Numbered from the stretch's first letter, positions 1 to 9,209 are shown. The stretch is 64,000 nt of DNA from Candidatus Aalborgicola bjergmarkensis (GCA_016708725.1 JADJFE010000006.1:248001-312000), one strand, 5' to 3'. Program-made: numbers and translations. The notes: generated from the sequence alone by a model not told the origin.

Positions 1-50
1 CAGGCATCCTGCTGGTGACCACGCATCAGGTGGTGTACTACAAGGAATAG
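1..50 (+). CDS. C-terminal tail of a gene entering from the left
   Basis: An open frame runs from the window edge to a TAG at 48-50 and encodes about 15 residues ending VVYYKE. It is too short to identify. Confidence 0.4.
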   Translation, partial: GILLVTTHQVVYYKE

Positions 51-96
51 CGGCCAAGTAACGACTAGGCAGCGACCACCAACACTCACAAAAATA

Positions 97-150
97 TAGC
101 TGCACTCGCACATTCTACGGTGCCTGCAGGCTTATTTACCCCAAATATCC
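97..150 (+). repeat. Degenerate R1 dispersed repeat
   Basis: R1 is the ~50-bp element found throughout this window. Its pattern is ATAGCT, a few bases, CCGCACGTTCCATA, a variable loop, then a TACAGCCCGATTTG-like stretch and an A-rich end, with a weak internal stem. This copy is diverged but keeps the AGCTGCA/TGCAGGCT stem. The rest of 51-208 shows nothing recognisable. Confidence 0.4.
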
Positions 151-208
151 TATCCTCCTGTCCCGGCTGCTGACAAGGCACACAGGAGTCCACAATCGGG
201 TCTTTGCA

Positions 209-594
209 TCAAATCAGCCATTTACGCAGGTAGGACGGGCGGGATAAGCTCTTATTTTTGCAGCAAAGGATCATCCGCAGGCAGATATTGGGCACTGCGT
301 ACAGCCCACTCGCCAGTGCGCCCATGGAGACCACCACGCTGGCGGTTCCGAGCGCGTTGTGCAAATACTCCTGCAAGACAACCGATCCCACACACACCAC
401 CAATAGACCCATTCCCCCAGGGTCATCCACCAGCCTTTGGAACGTAAGGCATCCGGTTTGGAAACCAGAACGGCCAGACTGCGGCTGATCAACTGGCGCA
501 GGATCATGCCCGCAAAAACGATCAACAGCAGGCCAAGCAGCACAAGAAGTGACTGGTTCCACAATGCCAGTCCGGCGAAATGTTCCCAATTCAT
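209..594 (-). pseudogene. Small membrane protein, frameshifted
   Basis: The first 60 or so residues (start 594) are hydrophobic, with a membrane segment near residues 14-34. The frame is then lost at a run of five C near 415-419. In the adjacent frame translation continues with a second hydrophobic stretch (GLLVVCVGSVV) down to 209. Restoring one base gives a ~128-residue protein with three or four membrane segments. Its start overlaps the stop of the MotA-like gene, so the two are probably cotranscribed. I do not recognise the family. The homopolymer position means a sequencing error is as likely as a real mutation. Confidence 0.5.
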
Positions 595-1133
595 GGCATA
601 TCCTTATCCTGCAGCGAATCCATGAACCGATCAATCCCGGTATTGATCTCCGCTTCGACCCTGCGCCAGCCCGTTCCCCTGTAGCCGCGTTTGTCCAAAC
701 CACGGCACTGGGCTTCCAGGTCCAGAAACTTCGGCTTCTCGCGCACCGGGATGGCCTGGCGGCCAAATTCGACCGCACTGTGCGGTGAGTAGCCCGACAT
801 GGATGCCCACAGTGTCAGCCAGATCGTCTTGAGCAGATGGATATTGGCCTTGCCTTCTGCGGCATGCCCGGCAATGGCGTGCTCGGCATAGACCGCTACT
901 TCCTCGCTGTTCAGATTGCCGCCCACCGCCATGCGCAATATATCCGTGGCAAATTCCAGGTAGGGTTCTTCCAGCGTTTGCGGAAAATCCCTGAACATGG
1001 AGTGTTCACCGAGTGGCGCATCCACGTCAACTTCCAGCGACATCAACCCTTCCCGGCGTGCTTTGCTCAGCACAAAGTAAAGACAAACCAGCCAGGCCAT
1101 GTAGGGTGTGGGGTATTCGTATGTTTCACTCAC
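591..1133 (-). CDS. MotA-like protein lacking the channel segments
   Basis: This 180-residue protein resembles the MotA flagellar stator subunit in two blocks. Residues ~10-75 match the MotA cytoplasmic region (KARREGLMSLEVDVD, then YLEFATDILRMAVGGNLN). Residues ~110-145 match its C-terminal block (GYSPHSAVEFGRQAIP, EKPKFLDLE). MotA is usually about 285 residues and has two membrane helices between these blocks that form the proton path. Here only about 30 residues separate them, so it should not conduct protons as a normal stator does. No MotB lies beside it. The gene overlaps both neighbours by four bases or so, which suggests an operon. Confidence 0.6.
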   Translation of the reverse strand: MSETYEYPTPYMAWLVCLYFVLSKARREGLMSLEVDVDAPLGEHSMFRDFPQTLEEPYLEFATDILRMAVGGNLNSEEVAVYAEHAIAGHAAEGKANIHLLKTIWLTLWASMSGYSPHSAVEFGRQAIPVREKPKFLDLEAQCRGLDKRGYRGTGWRRVEAEINTGIDRFMDSLQDKDMP

Positions 1134-1711
1134 GGAGCTTCTCCTGGTGTAATTTCAGCCATGCGGTCTTCGTCCTGGAGCTGGCGAATCTGCCGGAGTA
1201 TGGCCGCAACGGCGGCTTGGCCTGCCTGCTGCTCTTTCAATGAAGCCTTGTCCGGGTTCTTGCCAAACCAGAGGGTATTCAGCCGCTCCAAGAGCCAGGC
1301 ACCGTGGCGCAGCGTCATGTTGTGGAAGACTTTGCGCATCAGCTCAGCGCTTCGCTGGTTGCGCAGTAATCTGCGGCAGAGGTCAATTGCGCTTCCACAC
1401 GCGCGCAGATTTCTGCCGCCATTGCCGGTGTGAGCAGACGCGCGCCGCACTGCGTGCAGCGCCGCAAAAAAGTGTCGGCCAGAAATTGCGGATACAGCAA
1501 CTGGACAAACACGGCTTGCAGTTCTGCGGAGTACGGCGGGCATACCACCAGCCCCATCCAATCCGTGATGTGCAGCCGTGGCAGGTAATGGACCCGTTGC
1601 GCTTCGGTTAGCAGCAAGAGGCGCGCGCAGTTCCACAATCTTGTCGGCCCACTCCACGGCAGTCAGGGTAGAGTCCGCCTCGGGTGCGTTTTTCTGTCTA
1701 TCAAACCCTGG
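1130..1711 (-). pseudogene. Unknown protein, frameshifted and 5'-truncated
   Basis: Three frames must be joined to read this gene: ~1711-1620, then ~1630-1380 (containing CTQCGARLL), then ~1380-1130 (ending AEITPGEAP). It overlaps the MotA-like start by four bases. Its 5' end is lost at about 1711, where a truncated caspase gene begins on the opposite strand, so the join looks like a recombination scar. I do not recognise the family. Confidence 0.45.
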
Positions 1712-3080
1712 AGCGCGCATCAACGACGAAAAAGACATCCGCAGCGAAGGCGTGGCCCTGCGCGACCTGCTCGGCGACCTGGACGATGCCAAGGTGCAAA
1801 AAACCGTGGTCATCCTGGATGCCTGCCGCGACAACCCCTACCAGACCCGCACCCGCAGCGCCAAAAAGGGCTTGGCGCGGGTAGAAACAGCGGGCAATGC
1901 CACCGTGGTGGCCTTTGCCACCGCCGAAGGCAAGACTGCGGACGATGGCAACGGGCGCAACGGGGTTTACACCACCGCGTTTTTGGGTCAGTTGCGCCAA
2001 CCGCCGCAAGACATCCGCGATTTGCTGGACGAAACCGCCAACGCGGTGGCCCGCCAGAACAAGGACCAAAAGCCCAAAATTTATGGCGACACCGGCGCCT
2101 TCAAAGGCGTGTACCTGACAGGTGGCACCCAGTTGGCCAGCCTCAAGCCCGAGCCGACAGGCCGCCCGGCCCAAATCGACCCCGAAGACGAAGCCTGGCA
2201 AGCCACCAAGAGCGCCAACACCGCTGCAGCGTATGACGCATACCTGAGCGAATACCCCAAGGGCCGCTTTGCCAGTGCAGCACGCATCGCAAAATTGGCA
2301 CTGCAAGCGCAGCCAGTGGTGCAGCCGGTAGTGCAGCCCCCGCCCGTGCGCCCGGTCGCTCCGGTTACACCTACAGCGGAGCAGACGATCAAGGACTGCG
2401 ACGTATGCCCGGAGATGGTGGTGATACCTGGTGGGAGCTTTCAGATGGGCAGTAACGATGGTGATAGCGATGAAAAGCCCGTACACACGGTAAACGTCAG
2501 GAGTTTTGCCATGGGCAAGTACGAAGTGACGCAAGGGCAGTGGAAGACGGTGATGGGCAGCAACCCGAGCCGATTTACAGATTGTGGTGACGACTGCCCG
2601 GTGGAGAAGGTGAACTGGGACGACGTGCAGGAGTACATAAAGAAGCTCAATGCCAGGAGTGGCAAGCAGTATCGGTTGCCGAGTGAAGCGGAATGGGAAT
2701 ATGCGGCGCGGGCAGGAACGACGACCACGTATTTTTGGGGAAACGACATCGGGAAAAACAACGCAAATTGCGATGGCTGTGGAAGTCGTTGGGACAACAA
2801 GACAACGGCACCAGTAGGCTCATTCAAGGCTAATGGCTTTGGCCTGTATGACATGAGCGGCAACGTATGGGAGTGGGTGCAGGACTGCGGGAATAACAGC
2901 TATAGCGGAGCTCCGAGTGATGGCAGCGCTTGGATGAGCGGAAACTGTGGTCAGCGCGTTTTGCGCGGCGGCTCTTGGCACAACAGTCCGGGGTACGCGC
3001 GCGCGGCCATCCGCTTCGGGAACGGCACTACGTTCCGGAACAACGACCACGGTTTCCGTTTAGCCAGCGATGCTGGGTAA
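1712..3080 (+). pseudogene. 5'-truncated caspase-FGE protein (DGR target 1)
   Basis: The sequence starts inside a caspase domain at ARINDEKDIRSEGV. It keeps the block with the catalytic cysteine (VVILDACRDNPY) but has lost the signal peptide and the GHG histidine block. A Pro/Val-rich linker follows, then a complete FGE-type domain with the usual landmarks: MVVIPGGSFQMGS, GKYEVTQGQW, RLPSEAEWEYAARAG, GNVWEWVQDC and LRGGSW. The last 40 residues form a DGR-like variable region. No start codon or promoter of its own is visible, because the left junction abuts an unrelated antisense gene. An in-frame ATG at 1578 lies in that neighbour and gives a fortuitous longer frame. Confidence 0.75.
2979..3048 (+). 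other. DGR-like variable region VR1
   Basis: The variable codons begin right after RGGSW and end before GFRLA. Compared with the three sister copies, almost all differences fall where the inferred template has A. The A-free stretch GCGCGCGCGGCC is identical in all four. Unlike the others, the tail reads ASDAG rather than ARMLP and the stop-codon hairpin is gone. Confidence 0.7.
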
Positions 3081-3103
3081 TATGAGAAGGCTGTTCCTGG
3101 GTT

Positions 3104-3137
3104 TCCGCCTCTGGCGGCTCGAAAAATTTTTTGGATT
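3104..3137 (+). terminator. Rho-independent terminator after VR1 gene
   Basis: A CCGCC-TCT-GGCGG stem (3105-3117) is followed by a T-run at 3127-3132. The same terminator, with a GCCGCC stem, follows the other caspase-FGE genes. Confidence 0.7.
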
Positions 3138-3195
3138 TTTATATGCCAAATCGGGCTGCAGGTACCATGGAACGTGTGGGAGCAGCTACATAATA
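3130..3195 (-). repeat. R1 dispersed repeat
   Basis: Reverse-orientation copy: AAATCGGGCTGCAGG, then GGAACGTGTGGGAGCAGCTA. It follows the terminator, as it does after the other caspase-FGE genes. Between here and the promoter at 3285 nothing else is recognisable. Confidence 0.7.
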
Positions 3196-3284
3196 TGTAG
3201 CGCAATCTCCAGCCGGGATGTTAGCCAAAACCGCGCACGATAGACAATAACACCTCTGCCGGGTTCGCCAGTCAACATCGGTTC

Positions 3285-3310
3285 CGACACTTTTTCTGCG
3301 CTTGCGTTGA
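3285..3310 (+). promoter_or_regulatory. ECF-type promoter upstream of the sigma gene
   Basis: CGACA at 3285-3289, 15 bp, then CGTTGA at 3305-3310. It matches the element upstream of ten other units in this window and lies about 97 bp before the sigma start, which suggests autoregulation. Confidence 0.7.
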
Positions 3311-3406
3311 GGGGTGCATGACACACCAGCACACACCCTTTCAGGCAAGGCCAGCCCATAAAATCCGGCAACACACCATCCAACACCAACCCACCGAGGC
3401 AACGCC

Positions 3407-4048
3407 GTGGCATCCGACAACAGTTATCCCAATACCTTCTCCGGCGCAGCGGCGCAGGCCGTGGCTTGCCTGGAGCAGGGCGTGCAAGGGCGCGAGAAGG
3501 CGGCCCGTTTGTTGCTGCAAGGCTGTGGCGGGCGGCTTATGGCCTATATCCGCAGGCACTCCTACGGCCAGATCAATGAATTCGATGCGGAAGATATTTT
3601 GATGAACACCCTCATGGCCTTTCTGTGCAAGCCCAACCCATCCCGGTGCAGCCCCGAAGCCTGGCTCTTCACCATCGCCCGCAACGAGCTGATTGACTGG
3701 GTGCGCAAGCGCGATGCCGACAAGCGCGGTGGCAAGGGCAACGCAGACATTGACCTGGACGACGACGAACTGGGCAACCTGTTTGACACCAGCCTGGGCC
3801 ACACCGAAATGCCCGCCTGGGTGCGCGATTGTGTGCAAAAAGCCGCTGCATGCATGCAACAGCAAAGCCCCGAGCGAGCCTTTGTGCTCTTGATGGTGGC
3901 CGATGGCTGGTCAGCGGAAGAAGTTGCCATCTACTTTGGCGCAGACCCCAACAAGGAACTCACCGCCCAGCAAAAAACCGCCGCACGTGATCGCACATAC
4001 CGCGCCAGGAAAGAAGCGCAACAGTACTTTGAGCACTGCAAGGAGTAA
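3407..4048 (+). CDS. ECF-family RNA polymerase sigma factor
   Basis: This 213-residue protein has a sigma region 2 block (FDAEDILMNTLMAFL, then WLFTIARNELIDWVRKR, about residues 57-102) and a region 4 block (SPERAFVLLMVADGWSAEEV, about residues 153-205). The start is GTG (MASDNSY). The charged insert between the regions (KRGGKGNADIDLDDDEL) is unusual. The gene carries the shared promoter element upstream, and a membrane protein starts 5 bp after its stop. I infer that it directs transcription of the caspase, serpin and cell-wall regulon here. That assignment rests on the shared motif and proximity, not on experiment. Confidence 0.85.
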   Translation: MASDNSYPNTFSGAAAQAVACLEQGVQGREKAARLLLQGCGGRLMAYIRRHSYGQINEFDAEDILMNTLMAFLCKPNPSRCSPEAWLFTIARNELIDWVRKRDADKRGGKGNADIDLDDDELGNLFDTSLGHTEMPAWVRDCVQKAAACMQQQSPERAFVLLMVADGWSAEEVAIYFGADPNKELTAQQKTAARDRTYRARKEAQQYFEHCKE

Positions 4049-4053
4049 ACACC

Positions 4054-4695
4054 ATGCCCCACGATCCCACCGACACCTGGCTCGATGTGCTGGCTGGCAA
4101 AGCCCCGCCCACGGACCTGCAAACCCGCCAGGCTGCGGCCTTGCGCGACTATTTTGCGCAAGAAGCACAGCAAACGCCCGCCCTGGGCGAAGCGGCGCAA
4201 CGCCGCATCCTGAACGCGCTGCAAGCCAAAGGCGTTTTTGCCCAGGCGCAGCCCCCCAAGCCCCCCGATGCCGCAAACCTGCTGACCCGGCTCAAGGACT
4301 GGCTGTTTCCCCAGGGCCACGCCAGCATCCCCCGCTGGTCGGCCATCGCTGCCGCCGTCATGGCCGTGGCCGTCGCCCCTCTGTTGGTGATGCAAGGCCC
4401 TGCCACCGATGGCGACGACCCCGGCACCTTCAAAAGCCTGAATCTTCCCCAGGACGGCCCCGTCGTGGTGATTGACACCGCACAACCGCAACAACTGGCC
4501 GACCAATTGAGCGCCATCCTGGCACGCCACGGCATAGCCGCCGATGTGCGCGCCACGGGTGCTGACCTCTGGGTACAAGCCAGCATCCCGGCAGACAAAC
4601 AATCCGCCGTACAGGCGGACTTGCTGACTCTTGGCCTGGGCCTCGCCCCCAGCCCCACGGGACAATTAACCGTCCAGTTCCGCCGCCAGCGCTGA
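4054..4695 (+). CDS. Probable membrane anti-sigma factor
   Basis: The 213-residue protein has a cytoplasmic N-terminus (~100 residues, starting TDTWLDVLAGKAPP), one membrane helix at about 90-110 (WSAIAAAVMAVAVAPLLV) and a periplasmic C-terminal half. That topology, and the position 5 bp downstream of an ECF sigma gene, fits an anti-sigma factor. I see no zinc-binding HxxxCxxC motif, so it is not a classical ZAS protein. The periplasmic part (VVVIDTAQPQQLADQL) could be the sensing domain; its signal is unknown. Confidence 0.6.
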   Translation: MPHDPTDTWLDVLAGKAPPTDLQTRQAAALRDYFAQEAQQTPALGEAAQRRILNALQAKGVFAQAQPPKPPDAANLLTRLKDWLFPQGHASIPRWSAIAAAVMAVAVAPLLVMQGPATDGDDPGTFKSLNLPQDGPVVVIDTAQPQQLADQLSAILARHGIAADVRATGADLWVQASIPADKQSAVQADLLTLGLGLAPSPTGQLTVQFRRQR

Positions 4696-4726
4696 TACGG
4701 ATACCGGCACCGATGCAAGGCGTTAC

Positions 4727-4860
4727 ATGCCAGATCGCCCTGCATGGTTTGTGGAATGTGCGCAATGTGGTCAGGTCTGATGCGGAAACACTCGCTTATT
4801 AATAGCGCATCCCGCACATTCCACATGCTCTACAGCCTGATTTGGTTTGCAAAAACACAA
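4727..4860. repeat. Inverted pair of R1 repeats
   Basis: A reverse copy (CCAGATCGCCCTGCATGG to GGAATGTGCGCAATG) at 4727-4765 faces a forward copy (AATAGCGCATCCCGCACATT onward) at 4800-4857. They sit between the convergent anti-sigma and WD40-caspase genes and could form a large hairpin. Confidence 0.6.
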
Positions 4861-4874
4861 CGCCCCATCCCGGC

Positions 4875-7793
4875 TCACTTCAGCGCAACCGGATAGTCCG
4901 GCACGCCGCCGGGTGCCTGGGTGACGGGGCTTTGTTTGCCTTTGGTCAGTTCCTTGACGCGCTCGCTGATGTACAGGTCGAGCATCTTGTGCGTGATGCG
5001 TCCGCTGTTCTGGTAGCTGGCTGCGCCGTTGATGCCTTCGACCAGCGCCTTGGTAAAAGCGCCATTGCCCCAGGCCGGGTCTTCGTAACTGAGCTGGCGG
5101 CCCGTGCTGGAGCTGAACACCACCACGCCGTTTTCAGCGCTGGACAGTTCGTTGATGACGGCACTCACATCGTTTACCGCGCGTGATCTGGCGCCCAGCA
5201 CATTGCCCGCGTGGCAGGTGTCAAAGAAAAATAGCGCCTTGCCCGGCAGGGCGGAGAGGGTTTTCTTGAACTCGTCCATGGCCACCCCGGTACGGCGCAG
5301 TTTGTCGGGGTCGGCGTTGACGGGCAGGTAGGTGTAGCCCTGGGTGGGGTCGTTGGTGCCGTGCCCGGCAATGAAGACCATGCCCACATCGTGCTGGGTG
5401 ACCTGCTTTTGCAGCCAGTCCAGCCCGTCAATCACGTCGTCGCGCGTGGCGTTGCCATCGGTCAGCAGTTTGACTTCCACCTCGCGGTAGAGCTTGCCTT
5501 TTTGCCTTTGCATGGCACTAACAAAATCGCTCGCATCTTTGGCTGGCAGGCCCAGCGGGCTGATGTCCTTGTGCTGGTAGACCGCCACGCCCACGGCCAG
5601 CACGTAGAGCTTGGGCTGAATCTGAAAACCGCCCCCCGCAGGCAACGCGGCCACGGTCTGCGCAGCAGCTCCCGTCCAGCGCACCCGCACAGTGGCCGGG
5701 GTGGAGACGCCGTGGCGGTTTTCAGCAAAGATTTGAATCTCGCTGTCCTGCGGCGGCACGTTCACGCTGAAGCTGCGCTCACCCGGGCCATCCTGGCGGC
5801 CCAGCCCGCGTGCATCGCTCACCGCCTGACCGTTGACGCGCACGCGCCAGCCGGTCACGGGCGCATCCGCCGCGCTGCGACCCTGCACCTTGATGGCCAC
5901 CGTGCTGCTGGCGGTGCTGATCTCGGCGCTGCTGAGCACGTCCACCACCGGCGGCAGCACCTGGGTCACGGCCACCGGGGCTTCCGGCTTGCGGTTGGCC
6001 ACCTGGTCGGCTTGTTTGAGGGCTTCGGCTTCGTCCAGCGTGTCCAGAATGCGGTCGATCACATCCGGGCGGTAAAAGCGGCTCCTGAAGCGGCTGGCCG
6101 GAAAGAAATCCGCCGCCTGGTTCTGCCCCCGGTTGACATGCCAGCCAATCAGCTCCTCGGCACCGGGCGAGGCATCGTAGTAACCCGAAGGCGTCCACAG
6201 CACCCAGCGCTTGCGGTCGGCATGGGGAAAAAACGCCAGCAACTCCTGCCCGTCACGCAAGCGGTGCCAGCGTATCGTGCCATCAGCATAAGCCGCCACC
6301 ACCACCTGGCCGGACGGGGGAATGTTCACACCCCAGACCGCGCTCGGCACCGGCTGCTCCCAGCGCTGCTGGCCGTCACGCGCAAACAGCCGCAAAGACC
6401 ACTCAGCCCCCAGCACAAAGCTGGACGCATCGAGGCTGATGGCCAAGCTGCGCGCGGTTTCATAGGTCAGGAGCTTTAAGGGCTGGCCGTTGAGCGTGGG
6501 GGTGGTGGTGTGTATCCAGCCTTCAATGGTGAGGTCGGTGGTGCGGGGGCTAACGGGGTTGGTGTCCTTGCCCAGCGTGCCGGCACTGAGTTTGCGCGCA
6601 CGCAGGTCCAACCAATGGGGTTGCTTGCCCCACTGCTCAAAGCCAAACTGTACCTGGCGGGCATCGCTCCCCAGCAAAAAGGCATCTCCTCGGCTGCCAC
6701 GCAAATCGGCAACGGGCGGTGCGCCACGGCTTTGCCAGTTGCCGCTGGCGCTCAACACGCCCCAGGCGGGGTCAGCGCCAGCCACCAGCCAGCCGCCTCG
6801 CGGCAAGGGCGCAAGGTGCATGACGGTGCTGCTGACGGTAGGCGTGTCCTGCGCCGTCCCGCGCCCGGCTTGCGCCCAGCGGCGCACGGGGTAACGTCCG
6901 TCTACATCCCACCTGCCAGCGGCCACCAGTGTCTGGCCGTCGCTGCTCCAGGCAACGCGGCCCAGGTTGCCGTTTTCAACGCCCTGGGTGTCGGGGGAAA
7001 ACTGCCAGGCCAGGGTGGCGGCATCCAGCACATCCACCCGTGTGCTGTCGGCATAGCCTACCGCCAGGCTGCGGCCGTCGGGGGCAAAAGCGATGGAGTA
7101 AGGTTTTTTACCGCCCGGGGCTTCGGTCTGGGCCAGTTTTTTCAGCGTGCTGGCTTGCACCTGGTACACGCGCAGCTTGCCGTCATAGCTGGTGGTGGCC
7201 AGTTGGCCAGAGCGGCTCCAGTGGGCGCCATAACTCTGCGCTGCATACGCGCTATCGGCCAGAGCGGGCGCATTCTGGCGCCAGTCCCAGACGCGCACGC
7301 CTTTATCTCCCAACGTAGCGGCCAGCCAGCGGCCATCCGGGCTGAAGGCAAGGTGCAGGATGACGTTGGGCAAGCCGCTCAAGCGCCGCTGCAACTGGCC
7401 GCTGCTGCGGTCAAACAGGTAGACCGTACTGCCACTATCAGAACCGAGCTTGGTCCACCCCGCCACCGCCACCGTGCTGCCATCGGGCGACAGGGCCACG
7501 GCATACAGTTTGCCCTCGTCGCCCGTGCCCATGGGCGGGCGCAGCACGTGCAGCAACTGGCCGCTGGCTGTGTCCCAGACGCGGGTGGTTTTGTCATTGC
7601 TGGCCGTCACGGCAAAACGCCCGGCGGCGTCGGTGGCGATGCGGTTGATCATCGCCGTGTGCATGCCGGCTTCGATGCGCAGCATGGGCTGGGTGGGTGG
7701 CTCGCCTGCCTGGGCGTGGGGGGTGTGCAGGGTCAGCAGGGCGAGCAACAGGCAGAACCCCAGGAGGGTGCGGGTTTTGAGTGCGTGCATCAT
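4875..7793 (-). CDS. Exported WD40-repeat caspase-like protease
   Basis: A signal peptide (residues 1-29, ending AQAG) is followed by a beta-propeller region of WD40-like repeats (about 40-550; for example ASNDKTTRVWDTASG and LAFSPDGRWLAA). A linker and an Ig-like stretch follow, then a C-terminal caspase domain (about 725-970). The catalytic pair is clear: His811 in FIAGHGTND and Cys860 in FFFDTCHAGN, with Asp two residues before Cys as in metacaspases that prefer basic P1 residues. The gene starts 34 bp after the upstream gene and probably shares its ECF-type promoter. WD40 propellers usually bind proteins, so this part could sense a ligand or recruit substrate in the periplasm. A second ATG lies immediately after the first. 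Confidence 0.85.
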   Translation of the reverse strand: MMHALKTRTLLGFCLLLALLTLHTPHAQAGEPPTQPMLRIEAGMHTAMINRIATDAAGRFAVTASNDKTTRVWDTASGQLLHVLRPPMGTGDEGKLYAVALSPDGSTVAVAGWTKLGSDSGSTVYLFDRSSGQLQRRLSGLPNVILHLAFSPDGRWLAATLGDKGVRVWDWRQNAPALADSAYAAQSYGAHWSRSGQLATTSYDGKLRVYQVQASTLKKLAQTEAPGGKKPYSIAFAPDGRSLAVGYADSTRVDVLDAATLAWQFSPDTQGVENGNLGRVAWSSDGQTLVAAGRWDVDGRYPVRRWAQAGRGTAQDTPTVSSTVMHLAPLPRGGWLVAGADPAWGVLSASGNWQSRGAPPVADLRGSRGDAFLLGSDARQVQFGFEQWGKQPHWLDLRARKLSAGTLGKDTNPVSPRTTDLTIEGWIHTTTPTLNGQPLKLLTYETARSLAISLDASSFVLGAEWSLRLFARDGQQRWEQPVPSAVWGVNIPPSGQVVVAAYADGTIRWHRLRDGQELLAFFPHADRKRWVLWTPSGYYDASPGAEELIGWHVNRGQNQAADFFPASRFRSRFYRPDVIDRILDTLDEAEALKQADQVANRKPEAPVAVTQVLPPVVDVLSSAEISTASSTVAIKVQGRSAADAPVTGWRVRVNGQAVSDARGLGRQDGPGERSFSVNVPPQDSEIQIFAENRHGVSTPATVRVRWTGAAAQTVAALPAGGGFQIQPKLYVLAVGVAVYQHKDISPLGLPAKDASDFVSAMQRQKGKLYREVEVKLLTDGNATRDDVIDGLDWLQKQVTQHDVGMVFIAGHGTNDPTQGYTYLPVNADPDKLRRTGVAMDEFKKTLSALPGKALFFFDTCHAGNVLGARSRAVNDVSAVINELSSAENGVVVFSSSTGRQLSYEDPAWGNGAFTKALVEGINGAASYQNSGRITHKMLDLYISERVKELTKGKQSPVTQAPGGVPDYPVALK

Positions 7794-7826
7794 CGGGGTT
7801 TCTCCTGTGGGTGGTTTTTTTTGATT

Positions 7827-9209
7827 CTAAAGGCACGCCAGTTCCACCACCAGCGCGGGCAGGGTGCGCGCGCTGGCCCGGTCGATCACGCCGCCGGGGG
7901 CATTGACCACCAGCCGGGTGTTGGCGCTCACGGTGTCGTGCTGGCCCAGTGGCGCCAGGGACTCTGCCCGGTAGTACATGGGAATACTGGGAATTGTGGA
8001 AGTACCGGGAGCAGTCTGGCCGTTGGTGCTGGGGCGGGAGGTGGCGTGTGTGCGCAAACCGCCATCCGGCGCGCGCTCCAGCGTCAGGGGGCAGCTATTG
8101 CTTGCCACCTGCACGAGTTCGGGATGGCGTGCGCCAAAACCGGCTTGCACCAGCGCATTGCGGTCAAAGCGCGCGGGAAGCGTGGCATAGTGCAGCTCAA
8201 AGACTTTTTCAAACGCTTGCAGTTGGCCTGCTGCCAGCGTGCCCAGCACGCGCACGGTGAGTGCGGCAGTGGGTGCGGTAGTGGGTGGATTGGCAGCAGG
8301 CAGGGCCGTTGTGGTGTCGGGCGCCAGGGTCTGCGTGGGGATGTCTGCTGCGAACGCGGTCTCCAGCGTTGGCTCGACCCGCTGGGTGTTTTTGGGCGCT
8401 ATGGGCTGGATTGAAGCGTTGGAAGCGTTTAAGGCCAGATGCAGCACCACCTGTAAATCGGTCTCGCTGGCTAGACTGGTGCCAATGGTTTCGACGTGCG
8501 GCTCAAAAGCGTAGCCCACCGAGAACGTGGGTGCGACGGACAAGCCCTTGGCGCGCAGCATGTCGCCAATCGACTGCGCGGCAAGGACGGCATTGGCCTG
8601 GCCTTGCAGCATGGGGCCGAGTACGGCGTGCAGCTCGTCCAGCCGCACAACGATCCGGGCTTCACGCACCTGGTTGCTTGTGGTGTCGATGGCGGTGTTG
8701 GTTTGCGTCTCCATATAGTCTGCGGCCTGCGCGACGGCGCGGCGCAGGTAGTCCACGGCCTGGGGATTGGTCAGCGTGGGGGTCTTGCGGGTGGCTTGCG
8801 CCTGGGAGGTGTTGGCTGCGCCTGCCGCTGTCGCTGCCGGGGCTACGGCAAACCAGTGCGGAAACACACGTGCCAGCCAGAGCCGCAGGACGCCGGGACG
8901 TGGTGTGTGCGGCGGTGCTTCCTTGGGCTCGGCATGGTGCAGGCGCAGCAGGTGCTCGCCGCTGGCATCGTCAATCGGGCCGGCATGCGGGCGCACCGAC
9001 ACCGCCGCCTGGCCCAGGCCATGTTCGCGCAGCAACTTGGCAATGCTGTCCTTGACCATCTGCGGCGCCAGCTTGTTTTCTGACTGGCTGGAGTAGCGCA
9101 GCTCCACCCGGCTGATGACGGGCAAGAGGCCAAGCTGGCGGTTGATGGTGCGGATGATGTGGTTCAGGCTGGCTTCCTTGCCTGCAAGACGGATTTCGAT
9201 GGCGTTCAT
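7827..9209 (-). CDS. Unknown 460-residue protein of the WD40-caspase operon
   Basis: I do not recognise this protein. The start at 9209 (MNAIEIRLAGKEASLNH) is chosen because GGAG lies 5-8 bp upstream; a longer frame begins at 9260. Residues 1-90 look like a compact alpha/beta domain. A weakly hydrophobic stretch (LWLARVFPHWFAVAPAATAA) lies near residue 115, and an Ala/Thr/Pro-rich linker covers about 245-300. The C-terminal half ends in a beta-rich stretch (TRLVVNAPGGVIDRAS) that could be FHA-like, but I see no FHA signature residues. There is no signal peptide, so it is probably cytoplasmic or membrane-associated. The ECF-type promoter 59 bp upstream should serve it and the WD40-caspase gene. 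Confidence 0.65.
   Translation of the reverse strand: MNAIEIRLAGKEASLNHIIRTINRQLGLLPVISRVELRYSSQSENKLAPQMVKDSIAKLLREHGLGQAAVSVRPHAGPIDDASGEHLLRLHHAEPKEAPPHTPRPGVLRLWLARVFPHWFAVAPAATAAGAANTSQAQATRKTPTLTNPQAVDYLRRAVAQAADYMETQTNTAIDTTSNQVREARIVVRLDELHAVLGPMLQGQANAVLAAQSIGDMLRAKGLSVAPTFSVGYAFEPHVETIGTSLASETDLQVVLHLALNASNASIQPIAPKNTQRVEPTLETAFAADIPTQTLAPDTTTALPAANPPTTAPTAALTVRVLGTLAAGQLQAFEKVFELHYATLPARFDRNALVQAGFGARHPELVQVASNSCPLTLERAPDGGLRTHATSRPSTNGQTAPGTSTIPSIPMYYRAESLAPLGQHDTVSANTRLVVNAPGGVIDRASARTLPALVVELACL

Noticed and set aside
1578..3080. Full-length 500-residue caspase-FGE gene starting at 1578
   Set aside because: Codons before ~1712 are antisense to the neighbouring operon and do not resemble a caspase N-terminus or a signal peptide.
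5361..6479. A 372-codon plus-strand frame
   Set aside because: It is also antisense to the caspase part of the 4875-7793 gene and lacks any recognisable motif.
6510..8414. A 634-codon open frame on the plus strand
   Set aside because: It is antisense to the WD40-caspase and its neighbour; composition is His/Gln/Gly-rich shadow coding and the minus-strand proteins have clear domains.
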